Positions 27,622-36,282 of a stretch of DNA of 64,000 nt are shown here, one piece after another. Under the pieces are notes generated by a model that was given only the letters and a program-made list of their open reading frames with translations, did no database searches and had not been told where the DNA came from. The translations under genes were made by a program, and so were the position numbers. Position 1 is the stretch's first letter; the number at the start of each line of letters is the position of its first letter. Origin of the DNA: Chitinophagales bacterium (lineage in GTDB: Bacteria; Bacteroidota; Bacteroidia; Chitinophagales; Chitinophagaceae). The DNA lies in contig JAIXLO010000044.1 in the NCBI GenBank assembly GCA_026931325.1, forward strand, positions 1 to 64,000, in the 5' to 3' direction.

Positions 27622-28227
27622 TTATTTTAGTCTTTGTTGTTTATATTTTTGAATTGTTTTTAATCCTTTTGATGTAGCTACACCATATAAAAAGAGGTAA
27701 GTAATTTCCCACATAATATCTGAAATTGCATATTCATTAGGTTTCAATGATTCGTTATCTAACACCATAAAAATAGAGGCAACTCTAAAACGACTTATAA
27801 TATCTGCATTAACATCTTCTCTATATAGTCCTTCTTGAATTCCTCTTTCAATATTGTTTTTTACAATCGTGTAAAAGAAATGAAACTTAAAATCGCTTAA
27901 TTTTTTATATGCTGATGGATGATATTTTTTAAGGTCAAATAATAAAATGGGGTTCATAGATTTTAGCATTTCTTCTACAGTTTCCATTGCTAAAAAAACT
28001 TCATGAATAGAATTGTTGCAACAGTTTGTATGATGTTTACTAATACACTCATTTTGCTGAATTTGAGCCTCAATTACTTCATTTACTAATTCGTCTTTGT
28101 CTTTGTAATATTGATAAATTGTTTTTTTGCTAATGCCCAATCTTTGGGCAATTTCATCCATACTTATACTACGAATGCCATAAGTCATAAATAACTTTTG
28201 AGACTCTTCTACAATTCTTTTCTGCAT
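27622..28227 (-). CDS. TetR/AcrR-family transcriptional regulator of the efflux operon
   Basis: This 201-aa protein has a typical TetR N-terminal helix-turn-helix (SMDEIAQRLGISKKTIYQYY, residues 22-41) and an all-alpha ligand domain. It is the first gene of the TetR-tolC-adaptor-RND operon and probably represses it until a ligand binds. A cluster of cysteine and histidine residues (C61, H65, H66, C69, C70) lies just after the DNA-binding domain, an unusual feature that might bind metal or sense thiols (inference). No clear operator was found in the 142-base divergent region with the DUF502 gene. Confidence 0.9.
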   Translation of the reverse strand: MQKRIVEESQKLFMTYGIRSISMDEIAQRLGISKKTIYQYYKDKDELVNEVIEAQIQQNECISKHHTNCCNNSIHEVFLAMETVEEMLKSMNPILLFDLKKYHPSAYKKLSDFKFHFFYTIVKNNIERGIQEGLYREDVNADIISRFRVASIFMVLDNESLKPNEYAISDIMWEITYLFLYGVATSKGLKTIQKYKQQRLK

Positions 28228-28369
28228 AGTTATTAATTATTAGGTTTTTAAATCGGGTGCGAAACTATGGAAACTTTTAACATAACAAGAGTTTTTTTAG
28301 TTTTTTTCTTAAAAAATTGATAAAAGGTATTTCAAGTATAATCAGCATTGTTTGTACTATTTTTACACT

Positions 28370-29014
28370 ATGAATAAGAGTAAATTAAATGAAGCTTATA
28401 AAAAACAATTGAAAAAATTATTTCAATACTTTATTCAAGGATTAATAGTATTAGCACCAATTGGAATTACTGTATGGGTAATATTATCATTGTTTAATTT
28501 AATTGACGATATATTACCTAATTTATTGCATACCATCTTTCCTAATTGGATAGGGAAAAACGTAAATGGTGATGTAGAAAAAACAACAGGACTTGGTTTT
28601 GTTTTAATTATTGCTTTTGTTTTATTAGTTGGCTGGTTGTCTTCTCTTTTTATGGTTGGCAGATTAGTGCAAGTTTTAGACAAAGTTTTAGAAAATACAC
28701 CAGGTATTAAAGTTATTTATAGTTCAGTAAAAGATTTTTTAGAAGCATTTGCTGGTAATAAAAAGAAATTTGATAAACCTGTTTTAGTTAATGTAGATGC
28801 AGCAGATGTATGGCGTATTGGATTTATTACAAGACCTGATGCAGATGAATTAGACTTAAAAGAACATGTAGTTGTATATGTACCTCACTCTTACGCAATA
28901 AGTGGTATTACTTATATTGTTCCAAAAGATAAAGTAAAACTACTTGACAAAATTTCTGCTGCCGAAGCAATGAAGTTTACACTAACTGGTGGTGTGGTTG
29001 AAATAGAAGAGTAA
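28370..29014 (+). CDS. DUF502 family membrane protein
   Basis: From the ATG at 28370 the 214-aa protein begins MNKSKLNEAYKKQLKKLFQY and carries two transmembrane segments (YFIQGLIVLAPIGITVWVIL and GLGFVLIIAFVLLVGWLSSL). The P-I-x-x-T motif in the first segment, the sequence E-N-T-P-G-I-K-V-I-Y-S-S-V-K-D after the second, and a C-terminal beta domain with V-V-Y-V-P-H-S are those of DUF502. Function is not known. A start at 28352 would add six residues with no support. It is convergent with the next gene (2-base gap). Confidence 0.85.
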   Translation: MNKSKLNEAYKKQLKKLFQYFIQGLIVLAPIGITVWVILSLFNLIDDILPNLLHTIFPNWIGKNVNGDVEKTTGLGFVLIIAFVLLVGWLSSLFMVGRLVQVLDKVLENTPGIKVIYSSVKDFLEAFAGNKKKFDKPVLVNVDAADVWRIGFITRPDADELDLKEHVVVYVPHSYAISGITYIVPKDKVKLLDKISAAEAMKFTLTGGVVEIEE

Positions 29015-29016
29015 AA

Positions 29017-31233
29017 TTATTCATCAGTTTGCTCATTATTATTTTCTTCTTGTTGCATAGCTATATGGTAAGCCATAATAAAAATTGCTCCAAGATTTTT
29101 GTGTGGAGGTACATAATCTTCAAAACTTTCTTTCTTGGCACCTGTAAATTGATTGTCTAAATTTTTCCAAATTGCACTCCAATTCAAATTTTTATTTTGT
29201 CTTAATGTATTTACTATTGAGTTAATTAAATTAATATTTACAGTGCCAGTGCCTGTTTGTTTTGTAGAAATAATATGAGCTTCAGGGCATATTTCTAAAA
29301 CTTCATTTAATCTTTGATAACCACCACAACTTCCTAACAAAATTACTTTTGCAGAATTAGGTAATTGTTCAATAGTAGAGCCTACAAAATAACTATGACC
29401 TCTATGTATTACTACAGTTGGATGTAAATCATTTTCTTCTAAATATCTTCCTAATGCTTCTTGAGCTTTTATGTCTAAATCTTCTTCATTATCTAATGGC
29501 TTATTGCAATAAATACTGATTGGAATTCCTTTGGTTGTATGAAGTTCAATCCAATTTTCTGTTTCAACTTTTTTCCATAATGGAGCTGTATAATATTTAA
29601 AGAAAGAATTAAAAACTGCTTTACCATCTTTATCACCATAAAAAAATTGTTGAATAATAATTCTTCCACTACTATCTTTTAATGTTTTAATAGGCATTTC
29701 ATAGATGCCTGTAATTCCTAATCTACTGGCTACATCAATTTTTTTAGTTGTATCCATAGATTTGAAGATAATATTTAATAAATTATATATTGTAAGCCCT
29801 CGTTTGTTTTGTTCTTTTTCGCTTTGTAGAAGATTAGCTTCTATTTGATCTAAAATTAGCTTTCTTATTTTAGGATTATAAATACTTGCATAAGAATTAG
29901 CAACATCAACTGCATCTTCCAATGAATTTGTTTTTTCTAAACCAGTTACAAAATCTCTCATTAGTTTTTCTGCATTATCCTTATTCATTCGTTTTAGGAA
30001 ATCGTCTAATGTATTATAGTTGGCAGCTATTTTGATAAATTTTTTATAGAAATCGTAATTAACCCAATTTAAAAGTGTGTCAGAAATTGGCGTTTGCATT
30101 TTTTCAAAGATTCTTTTATAAACGCCTAAGTAACTACTTGTATAAATTTCTTCTTCACCTAAAACTGCTACATAATATAAATCTTCTGGTGTTAAAGGAG
30201 TAAGACAAGCAAAACGAATATTGTCTTTTTCTTCATGCAAAGCATTGATAGGAGTAATATAAAATTCAATAGCTTTTGATTTTAATCTATTAGTTAAAAC
30301 CTTCATCACAAGTGGGGTATCATTATTTTTAATTCTTGCAGTATAATCAATTTGTGTTTTTACTAAAAGCTGAAAATATTTTAAACTATCATTCAATACT
30401 TTGGTTATTTCATTCATAGTTATTTTTCCACGATAAAGATTATCTAAAAATGGGAAATACATTCTGCCTGTTCTCATTAATGCCAACAAGCCAATTTGTT
30501 TAACCAAAGGATGATTTACTGATTGAATTTTTCTACCTAAATCATTTGGTGCAGCTGCATAATTATATAATTGTTCTGGATCTTTAAAAGCATTACTAAT
30601 AATAATACTATCTGCAAAAGATGCTTGAGGATTTTGAGCAAGAAAGTACATTGTTTTTTTGGGATAGCGTTGAATTTTTTTATATAGAATTACATCAGAG
30701 CAAGATGCAATTCCAATATTATCTTTTAAAGCAAAATTTCTTATCAAAATTTCTCCTACTTCAAAATCATATTTTTCAACAATAGGTTTTATAGATTGAT
30801 TGGATAATTCAGCATCAATAGCATCTCTATAAGCAATAATAATATCATAGAGCAAATTTCCTTTAAGCAATTTTGCTTTATAGCCTGTAACAAATGCATT
30901 CAACATATCATTTATTCCACGAAGCCATTTGTATTTATTATTTTCACTAATATTATTATTCAACTCAATGCTTGCTTGCATATTATCTACAATTACATGA
31001 AGTGCATCATTTATTTTTTCATTAATTGTATCAACAGAGCTGATAATAAAATAATCATCATCAATTCCATCTAACCTTCCTATAAGTTTTTGTGTTTTAT
31101 CAATTAAATCATGATTTAATTGACGCATTGTAGGCACAGTAGGCATAGGAATTGGAATAGTAGGAGTAAATATTTGTGCTACTGATGAAATGCTAATTGA
31201 TAAAAATATAAAGAGTAACAATCTTGTTTTCAT
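29017..31233 (-). CDS. Exported protein with a possible clan-CD (CHAT/caspase-like) His/Cys pair
   Basis: The 738-aa protein starts MKTRLLLFIFLSISISSVAQ, a signal peptide, so it acts outside the cytoplasm. Residues 25-560 are mostly helical and match no family I recognise. Near the C-terminus, P-T-V-V-I-H-R-G-H-S-Y (H610, H613) and A-K-V-I-L-L-G-S-C-G-G-Y (C636) resemble the His-strand and Cys-strand motifs of clan-CD peptidases (a hydrophobic strand then H-G, and later a hydrophobic strand then A/S-C-G). The 23-residue spacing from H613 to C636 is shorter than in caspases or gingipains. I treat this as a hypothesis, not an assignment. A TACTTTTG promoter box lies 21 bases upstream of its start. 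Confidence 0.6.
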   Translation of the reverse strand: MKTRLLLFIFLSISISSVAQIFTPTIPIPMPTVPTMRQLNHDLIDKTQKLIGRLDGIDDDYFIISSVDTINEKINDALHVIVDNMQASIELNNNISENNKYKWLRGINDMLNAFVTGYKAKLLKGNLLYDIIIAYRDAIDAELSNQSIKPIVEKYDFEVGEILIRNFALKDNIGIASCSDVILYKKIQRYPKKTMYFLAQNPQASFADSIIISNAFKDPEQLYNYAAAPNDLGRKIQSVNHPLVKQIGLLALMRTGRMYFPFLDNLYRGKITMNEITKVLNDSLKYFQLLVKTQIDYTARIKNNDTPLVMKVLTNRLKSKAIEFYITPINALHEEKDNIRFACLTPLTPEDLYYVAVLGEEEIYTSSYLGVYKRIFEKMQTPISDTLLNWVNYDFYKKFIKIAANYNTLDDFLKRMNKDNAEKLMRDFVTGLEKTNSLEDAVDVANSYASIYNPKIRKLILDQIEANLLQSEKEQNKRGLTIYNLLNIIFKSMDTTKKIDVASRLGITGIYEMPIKTLKDSSGRIIIQQFFYGDKDGKAVFNSFFKYYTAPLWKKVETENWIELHTTKGIPISIYCNKPLDNEEDLDIKAQEALGRYLEENDLHPTVVIHRGHSYFVGSTIEQLPNSAKVILLGSCGGYQRLNEVLEICPEAHIISTKQTGTGTVNINLINSIVNTLRQNKNLNWSAIWKNLDNQFTGAKKESFEDYVPPHKNLGAIFIMAYHIAMQQEENNNEQTDE

Positions 31234-31253
31234 TATTCTATTTAACTATGTTG

Positions 31254-31261
31254 CAAAAGTA
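31254..31261 (-). promoter_or_regulatory. -7 box for the 29017-31233 gene
   Basis: On the minus strand this reads TACTTTTG, matching TAnnTTTG, 20 bases before the start at 31233. No clear TTTG -33 element was seen. Confidence 0.35.
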
Positions 31262-31352
31262 ATCTTAATAAATAAGTTTATTGTATATAGGTTGTTAAAC
31301 CACGTTAATAACTATAAAATGTTTAATAGATGTAATTACAAAATACTAAAGC

Positions 31353-31360
31353 TAAATTTG
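31353..31360 (+). promoter_or_regulatory. -7 box for the OmpR-type regulator
   Basis: TAAATTTG matches TAnnTTTG and ends 26 bases before the ATG at 31387. The -33 element is not clear. Confidence 0.35.
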
Positions 31361-31386
31361 CTTTTTTATAATACCAATTATTTACT

Positions 31387-32064
31387 ATGGAAATAAAACC
31401 TAAAAAAATTTTAATAGCTGATGATGAACCAGATATTTTAGAAATCATTCATTATAATCTTACAAAAGAAGGCTATGATGTTTATACTGCTAATAATGGA
31501 AATGAAGCAATTGATAAAGCTAAACTATATATGCCAGACTTAATTATTTTAGATATAATGATGCCTAAAAAAACAGGCATAGAAGTCTGTTCTATTTTAA
31601 GAAATCAAATATTATTTCAAAATACTTTAATTATTTTTTTAACAGCACTAAACGATGAAGCTACACATATTAAAGGATTAGAAATTGGTGCTGATGATTA
31701 TATAAGTAAACCAATAAGCCCAAAAGTTTTAATAAGTCGTGTAAATGCTTTGTTTAGAAGACTGAATAAAGAAGATGATAAAACCATTAGAATAAATAAT
31801 ATGGTTATTGACCCAATAAAATTTTTAGTAGTTGCAAATAATGAAGAAATTAATTTAGCTAAAAAAGAATTTGAATTGCTTTATTTATTAGCATCTGAGC
31901 CTGGTCGTGTATTTTTAAGAAATGAAATTCTAACCAATGTGTGGGGTTCTGATGTAATTGTTGGTGACAGAACTATTGATGTACATATCAGAAAAATTCG
32001 TCAAAAATTAAATATGGATTGTATTGTTACTGTAAAAGGTGTAGGTTATAAATTTGTTTTGTAG
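31387..32064 (+). CDS. OmpR/PhoB-family response regulator (orphan)
   Basis: The 225-aa protein has a receiver domain with D12-D13 (IADDEPD), the phosphorylation site D56 (D-L-I-I-L-D-I-M-M-P) and the conserved lysine (D-Y-I-S-K-P). The C-terminal winged helix shows the usual L-A-K-K-E-F-E-L-L-Y-L-L-A and V-D-V-H-I-R-K-I-R-Q-K-L signatures. No histidine kinase is adjacent: the neighbours are the unknown exported protein (divergent) and dxs (convergent). The partner kinase must lie elsewhere. Confidence 0.93.
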   Translation: MEIKPKKILIADDEPDILEIIHYNLTKEGYDVYTANNGNEAIDKAKLYMPDLIILDIMMPKKTGIEVCSILRNQILFQNTLIIFLTALNDEATHIKGLEIGADDYISKPISPKVLISRVNALFRRLNKEDDKTIRINNMVIDPIKFLVVANNEEINLAKKEFELLYLLASEPGRVFLRNEILTNVWGSDVIVGDRTIDVHIRKIRQKLNMDCIVTVKGVGYKFVL

Positions 32065-32070
32065 CTTATA

Positions 32071-33861
32071 TTAAGCCATCATTTCTTTTACAGTTGAAAT
32101 AATATTTTTTTCATTATATCCACATTCTTCATACAACTCTTTTAAGCTTCCTTGTTCAATAACTTTATCTGGTATGCCTAACATTTTTATTATTGCATTG
32201 TGTTTGTGAGCAACCATAAATTCAATAACTGCTGAGCCAAATCCTCCAACAATAGTTCCATCTTCTATAGTAATTATTTTACTAAATGTTGAAAAAATTT
32301 CTTGCAATAATTCTTCATCAATAGGTTTTGCAAAACGCATATCATAATGTGCAGGAAAAATATTTTCTTCATTTAATTTACTAATTGCACTTTGAACAAA
32401 ATTTCCTACATGACCAATTGAAAGAATAGCAATTTCTTTTCCATCATTAATTTTTCTTCCTTTTCCAATAGGTATTTCTTTAAAAGCAGTTTTCCAATTT
32501 GGCATTACACCTTTACCTCTTGGATAACGAATAACAAAAGGATTTCTTGTTGTTTCTAATTGAGAAGTAAACATAAGATTTCTCAATTCTTCTTCATTCA
32601 TAGGAGCAGCAATAATGATGTTTGGAATGCAACGAAAATAAGCAATGTCGTAGCTTCCATGATGTGTTGCTCCATCTTCTCCAACCAAACCTGCTCTATC
32701 CAAACAAAAAGTAATTGGTAAATTTTGAATAGCAACATCATGTATTACTTGGTCATAAGCTCTTTGCATAAAAGTAGAGTAGATGTTGCAAAAAACTTTT
32801 ATGCCTTGTGTTGCTAAGCCTGCACTAAAAGTTACTGCATGTTGTTCACTAATACCAACATCAAATGCTCTGTGAGGCATTTTATCCATCATAAATTTTA
32901 AAGAAGAACCACTTGGCATTGCAGGCGTTATACCCATAATTTTATCATTCATTTCTGCAAGCTCAATCATTGTATAACCAAATACATCTTGATATTTTAG
33001 AGCATGAGATGTTGAATAATTTTTCTTATAAATTTCTCCTGTTATTTTATCAAACAACCCAGGTGAGTGCCAAAGTGTTTGTTCTTTTTCTGCTTGTGCA
33101 TAGCCTTTGCCTTTGATAGTGGTAATATGTAAAAGCTTAGGACCTGAAATATTTTTTAATTCATTTAAAGTATCTATTAATTGCAAAATATCATGCCCAT
33201 CAACTACACCAAAATATTTAAAGTTTAAATCTTCAAAAAAATTATTGTTTACTTGTTCTTTAGATTTACTAAGTTTTGATAAATATTTTTGTAAAGCACC
33301 AACATTGGGGTCAATACTAATGTGATTATCATTTAAAATAACTAATAAATCTGCATCTGTAACACCTGCATGATTTAAAGCTTCAAATGCCATACCTGCT
33401 GCAATACTACCATCACCAATTACTGCAATACTTTTTCTGTTTTCATTTTTATATTTTGCAGCAATAGCCATTCCAAGTGCAGCAGAAATAGAAGTAGATG
33501 AATGTCCTACACCAAAAGCATCATATACGCTTTCACTTCTTTTAGGAAAACCACTAATACCTTTGTATTTTCTGTTAGTAATAAAATTATCTCTTCGTTC
33601 TGTAAGTATTTTGTGACCATAGGCTTGATGACCAACATCCCAAACTAACTGATCATAAGGTGTATTATAAACATAATGTAAAGCAACTGTAAGTTCAACA
33701 ACACCAAGGCTTGCAGCAAAATGGCCTCCATGCATACTTACAATATCAATAATATATTGTCTAAGTTCATCACACAATTGATGAAGCTCATTTTTATTTA
33801 ATTTTTTTAAATCGGTTGGATTATTAATCTTCTTCAACAATTTCCCAGCAATAATTTCCAT
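32071..33861 (-). CDS. dxs: 1-deoxy-D-xylulose-5-phosphate synthase
   Basis: This 596-aa transketolase-like enzyme condenses pyruvate and glyceraldehyde 3-phosphate using thiamine diphosphate, the first step of the non-mevalonate isoprenoid pathway. Visible motifs are S-M-H-G-G-H-F-A-A-S-L-G-V, D-V-G-H-Q-A-Y-G-H-K, the TPP motif starting G-D-G-S-I-A-A-G and ending near L-N-D-N, and the pyrimidine-domain D-V-G-I-S-E-Q-H-A-V. The length is normal for Dxs (E. coli 620). It ends 6 bases from the regulator stop (convergent) and is transcribed divergently from the EVE-domain gene. Prenyl synthase at 49701 uses its products. Confidence 0.96.
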   Translation of the reverse strand: MEIIAGKLLKKINNPTDLKKLNKNELHQLCDELRQYIIDIVSMHGGHFAASLGVVELTVALHYVYNTPYDQLVWDVGHQAYGHKILTERRDNFITNRKYKGISGFPKRSESVYDAFGVGHSSTSISAALGMAIAAKYKNENRKSIAVIGDGSIAAGMAFEALNHAGVTDADLLVILNDNHISIDPNVGALQKYLSKLSKSKEQVNNNFFEDLNFKYFGVVDGHDILQLIDTLNELKNISGPKLLHITTIKGKGYAQAEKEQTLWHSPGLFDKITGEIYKKNYSTSHALKYQDVFGYTMIELAEMNDKIMGITPAMPSGSSLKFMMDKMPHRAFDVGISEQHAVTFSAGLATQGIKVFCNIYSTFMQRAYDQVIHDVAIQNLPITFCLDRAGLVGEDGATHHGSYDIAYFRCIPNIIIAAPMNEEELRNLMFTSQLETTRNPFVIRYPRGKGVMPNWKTAFKEIPIGKGRKINDGKEIAILSIGHVGNFVQSAISKLNEENIFPAHYDMRFAKPIDEELLQEIFSTFSKIITIEDGTIVGGFGSAVIEFMVAHKHNAIIKMLGIPDKVIEQGSLKELYEECGYNEKNIISTVKEMMA

Positions 33862-33962
33862 GAATTCAAAAATTTATTCTGCTAAATTAGCATTTAGATT
33901 TTTATACAAATTGATTTGTTTTTGTTTAAATATTTTTACTACAATTTTTTAAATTATTTTTT

Positions 33963-34367
33963 ATGAATTATTGGCTTATAAAATCTGAACCTTTTAAATA
34001 TAGCTGGGAGCAATTTGAAAAAGATGGACAAACTTTTTGGGATGGTGTAAGAAATTATGCAGCAAGAAACAATTTAAAAGCTATGAAAAAAGGAGACCTT
34101 GCTTTTTGGTATCATAGCAATGAAGGTCTTGCTATTGTTGGTATTGCTAAGGTTGTTAAAGAAGCTTATCAAGATCCTACTACTAAAGATGAAGCTTGGG
34201 TTGCAGTAGATTTTAAACCTTTTAAAAAATTAAAAAATCCTGTAACACTTGCTCAAATTAAAGCTGAAAAAGATTTAACTAATATGGATTTGGTTCGTTT
34301 GAGTAGGCTTTCAGTAGGCACAGTTAAAGAGCACGAATGGAATAAAATTTTAGAAATGTCTAAATAA
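33963..34367 (+). CDS. EVE domain-containing protein
   Basis: The 134-aa protein starts MNYWLIKSEPFKYSWEQF and contains the EVE signature: W-L-x-K-S-E-P, W-D-G-V-R-N-Y-A-A-R-N and a second strand pair with G-D-L-A-F-W-Y-H-S-N-E-G. EVE domains are PUA-like folds that bind modified bases (for example in RNA or DNA); the substrate is unknown here. Size is normal for a stand-alone EVE protein. It is a single gene, divergent from dxs. Confidence 0.92.
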   Translation: MNYWLIKSEPFKYSWEQFEKDGQTFWDGVRNYAARNNLKAMKKGDLAFWYHSNEGLAIVGIAKVVKEAYQDPTTKDEAWVAVDFKPFKKLKNPVTLAQIKAEKDLTNMDLVRLSRLSVGTVKEHEWNKILEMSK

Positions 34368-34462
34368 AAATTTGTTTTATTAAATAGTAATCCCCAAAAA
34401 GACTCTTTTTGTTAGCAACTTTTAACGTATCATACACATTGTGTACAAGTACTTTGCAGTGT

Positions 34463-35428
34463 ATGAAAAACTTATTTGCATTATTATTTTTTATATTCTT
34501 TGGTGTTACAAATGTGTTATCTCAAGATGTAACAGGCAATTGGTATGGTATTGGTAAAGTTGATATGCCAAATACAGAAGGCAATGCATATTTAACAGAA
34601 CTTGTATTAACACAAAAAGGTAAAACTGTTTCTGGTCAGTTGAATTACTATTTTAGAGACAGTTTATTTACTAATGAAGTAAAAGGTAGTTTTAATCCAG
34701 CTAATAGAGTTTTAACTTTAAAATCAACAAAAATTATTTATTATAATTCTGATAATACTAATACGGGTATTGATTGTCCTGTGTTTGCATATTTTACTTT
34801 AAAAACTGCAAGGGTTGAAACTGTTTTATCTGGAGGTATGTATGCAGAAGATAATTTTAAATATACATGCCCAACAGTAAGTTTTAAACTTAAAAAGAAA
34901 ATTGGTGAAGAAGATGATGATAAATATGATAATAGTATTATGCCAATTGTTGCAAATGAAAAAAGTTCAGAAGAAATAGAAGAACCAAAAGATACAGCAC
35001 AGGTAATTATTTCTGTGGCAGATCCAATACTTGCAAACACAACAAATACTGGTGTTGAAATTGAAGAAAAAGAAAAACATTTTATAGAAAGGGAAAAAAC
35101 TTATTTAAAGGAAATAGCAATAGAAAATAATCTTTTAAGATTAGAGTTTTATGATAATGGAGCAATAGATAATGATTCTATTTCTGTATTTTTTAATAAT
35201 AAACTTGTATTGCCAAAAGCAATGTTAGAGCATAAAGCTATTAAGCTAAATGTTCATTATGATGAAAGCCTACCTTATAACGAATTAAGCATGTTTGCAG
35301 AAAGCTTAGGACTTATTCCTCCAAATACTGCAGCATTAATCATTTATGATGGTGATAAACGTCATGAAGTTTTAATGACAAGTGATTTTCAAAAAAATGG
35401 AACTATAAAGTTAGTGAAGAAAAAGTAG
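34463..35428 (+). CDS. Exported hypothetical protein
   Basis: Starting at the ATG 34463 the 321-aa protein has a signal peptide MKNLFALLFFIFFGVTNVLS followed by Q-D-V-T-G-N-W-Y-G. A longer frame from TTG at 34409 would put 18 residues before the signal and is unlikely. The first 110 residues look like a lipocalin-like beta domain (TGNWYGIG, KTVSGQLNYYF). After an acidic linker (about 135-200, rich in E, D, K) the last 115 residues form a second domain (LRLEFYDNGAIDNDSISVFF) of the kind often seen after lipocalin-like modules in Bacteroidota. No enzyme motif is visible. It is convergent with the e(P4) phosphatase. Confidence 0.65.
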   Translation: MKNLFALLFFIFFGVTNVLSQDVTGNWYGIGKVDMPNTEGNAYLTELVLTQKGKTVSGQLNYYFRDSLFTNEVKGSFNPANRVLTLKSTKIIYYNSDNTNTGIDCPVFAYFTLKTARVETVLSGGMYAEDNFKYTCPTVSFKLKKKIGEEDDDKYDNSIMPIVANEKSSEEIEEPKDTAQVIISVADPILANTTNTGVEIEEKEKHFIEREKTYLKEIAIENNLLRLEFYDNGAIDNDSISVFFNNKLVLPKAMLEHKAIKLNVHYDESLPYNELSMFAESLGLIPPNTAALIIYDGDKRHEVLMTSDFQKNGTIKLVKKK

Positions 35429-35446
35429 CTGATTAAGAATTATCTA

Positions 35447-36250
35447 TTAATATCCTTTTAAAACAGCTTTCATTATACTATCTTTTTGTGCTTGTGTATA
35501 ATTGTATTTGTAACGATATATTGCAGATTCCCAATCTCCATAATTTTGATTTGGTAATACAATAAATTTTTTACCAAATTCAGAAGAAACTAAGTCTGCA
35601 TTTTTAGAACGTTCTTCTTCTGTTTTTTTATCAAACAAACTACTAAAGTCTGCAAGATTATCTCCCATATAAAGTATTACTTCATAGTTTTTTAAAACAT
35701 CTTGTCTGCGTTGTTCTTTGCTTGAAACTTTATCTTTATGAATTAAATGTTCATTATCGGCATAAGGAAGATTAAATTTTTTTAAGTTATTAAGTGTTGC
35801 TTCTCTTTCTACTTTATCTCTATTAGTTATATAAAATACATGCACATTTTGTTGATGACAAAATTTAAGAAAAGTTCCAGCACCTGCTAATGTATCAGCA
35901 GCAGATTTTGCTGTCCACTCGTACCAACTTTGTAAAGTATATTCAGTGCCTTTATATGCTTGATGTACTGCATAAGGGCTATTATCTACCAATGTTTCAT
36001 CAATGTCTGTAATTATAGCAAGTGGTTTATTGCTTGTAGGTTTATAATTAATTATTGCTGTACGTGCTGCATTGTATGCTTGATAACAAAGTGCACGATA
36101 TTCTGCTGCTCTTTGTTGAAAAAGGCTTGTAAATAATTTGCCATTTAAACTTACATTTTCTGGATGTAATTGTTGATTACTATTAATAGTTTGTTGTGGA
36201 GTTTTACAAGCAACAAAAGTTAGTACAACAAGAATTAAAATATTACGCAT
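35447..36250 (-). CDS. 5'-nucleotidase, lipoprotein e(P4)-type acid phosphatase
   Basis: The 267-aa protein is a lipoprotein: MRNILILVVLTFVAC has lipobox T-F-V-A-C with Cys15. It belongs to the HAD superfamily class C acid phosphatases, shown by I-I-T-D-I-D-E-T-L-V-D-N-S-P (nucleophile D82 and acid D84), motif II in Y-I-T-N-R-D and a late G-D-N-L-A-D-F (metal-binding acids). These enzymes hydrolyse nucleoside monophosphates or NAD-derived nucleotides at the outer membrane. It is 32 bases after pyk and likely the last gene of the pfkA-pyk operon. Confidence 0.9.
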   Translation of the reverse strand: MRNILILVVLTFVACKTPQQTINSNQQLHPENVSLNGKLFTSLFQQRAAEYRALCYQAYNAARTAIINYKPTSNKPLAIITDIDETLVDNSPYAVHQAYKGTEYTLQSWYEWTAKSAADTLAGAGTFLKFCHQQNVHVFYITNRDKVEREATLNNLKKFNLPYADNEHLIHKDKVSSKEQRRQDVLKNYEVILYMGDNLADFSSLFDKKTEEERSKNADLVSSEFGKKFIVLPNQNYGDWESAIYRYKYNYTQAQKDSIMKAVLKGY

Positions 36251-36282
36251 TGATTTTATTTTTTTATTTAGTTAAATAGTAA

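Noticed and set aside
31190..31396. 68-codon plus-strand open frame in the divergent region before the OmpR regulator
   Set aside because: It starts inside the neighbouring minus-strand gene, overlaps the regulator start out of frame, and is AT-rich without motifs.
34395..34411. CAAAAAG-ACT-CTTTTTG hairpin after the EVE gene
   Set aside because: The stem is only 7 bp with a 3-base loop and lacks a following T run; too weak to call a terminator.
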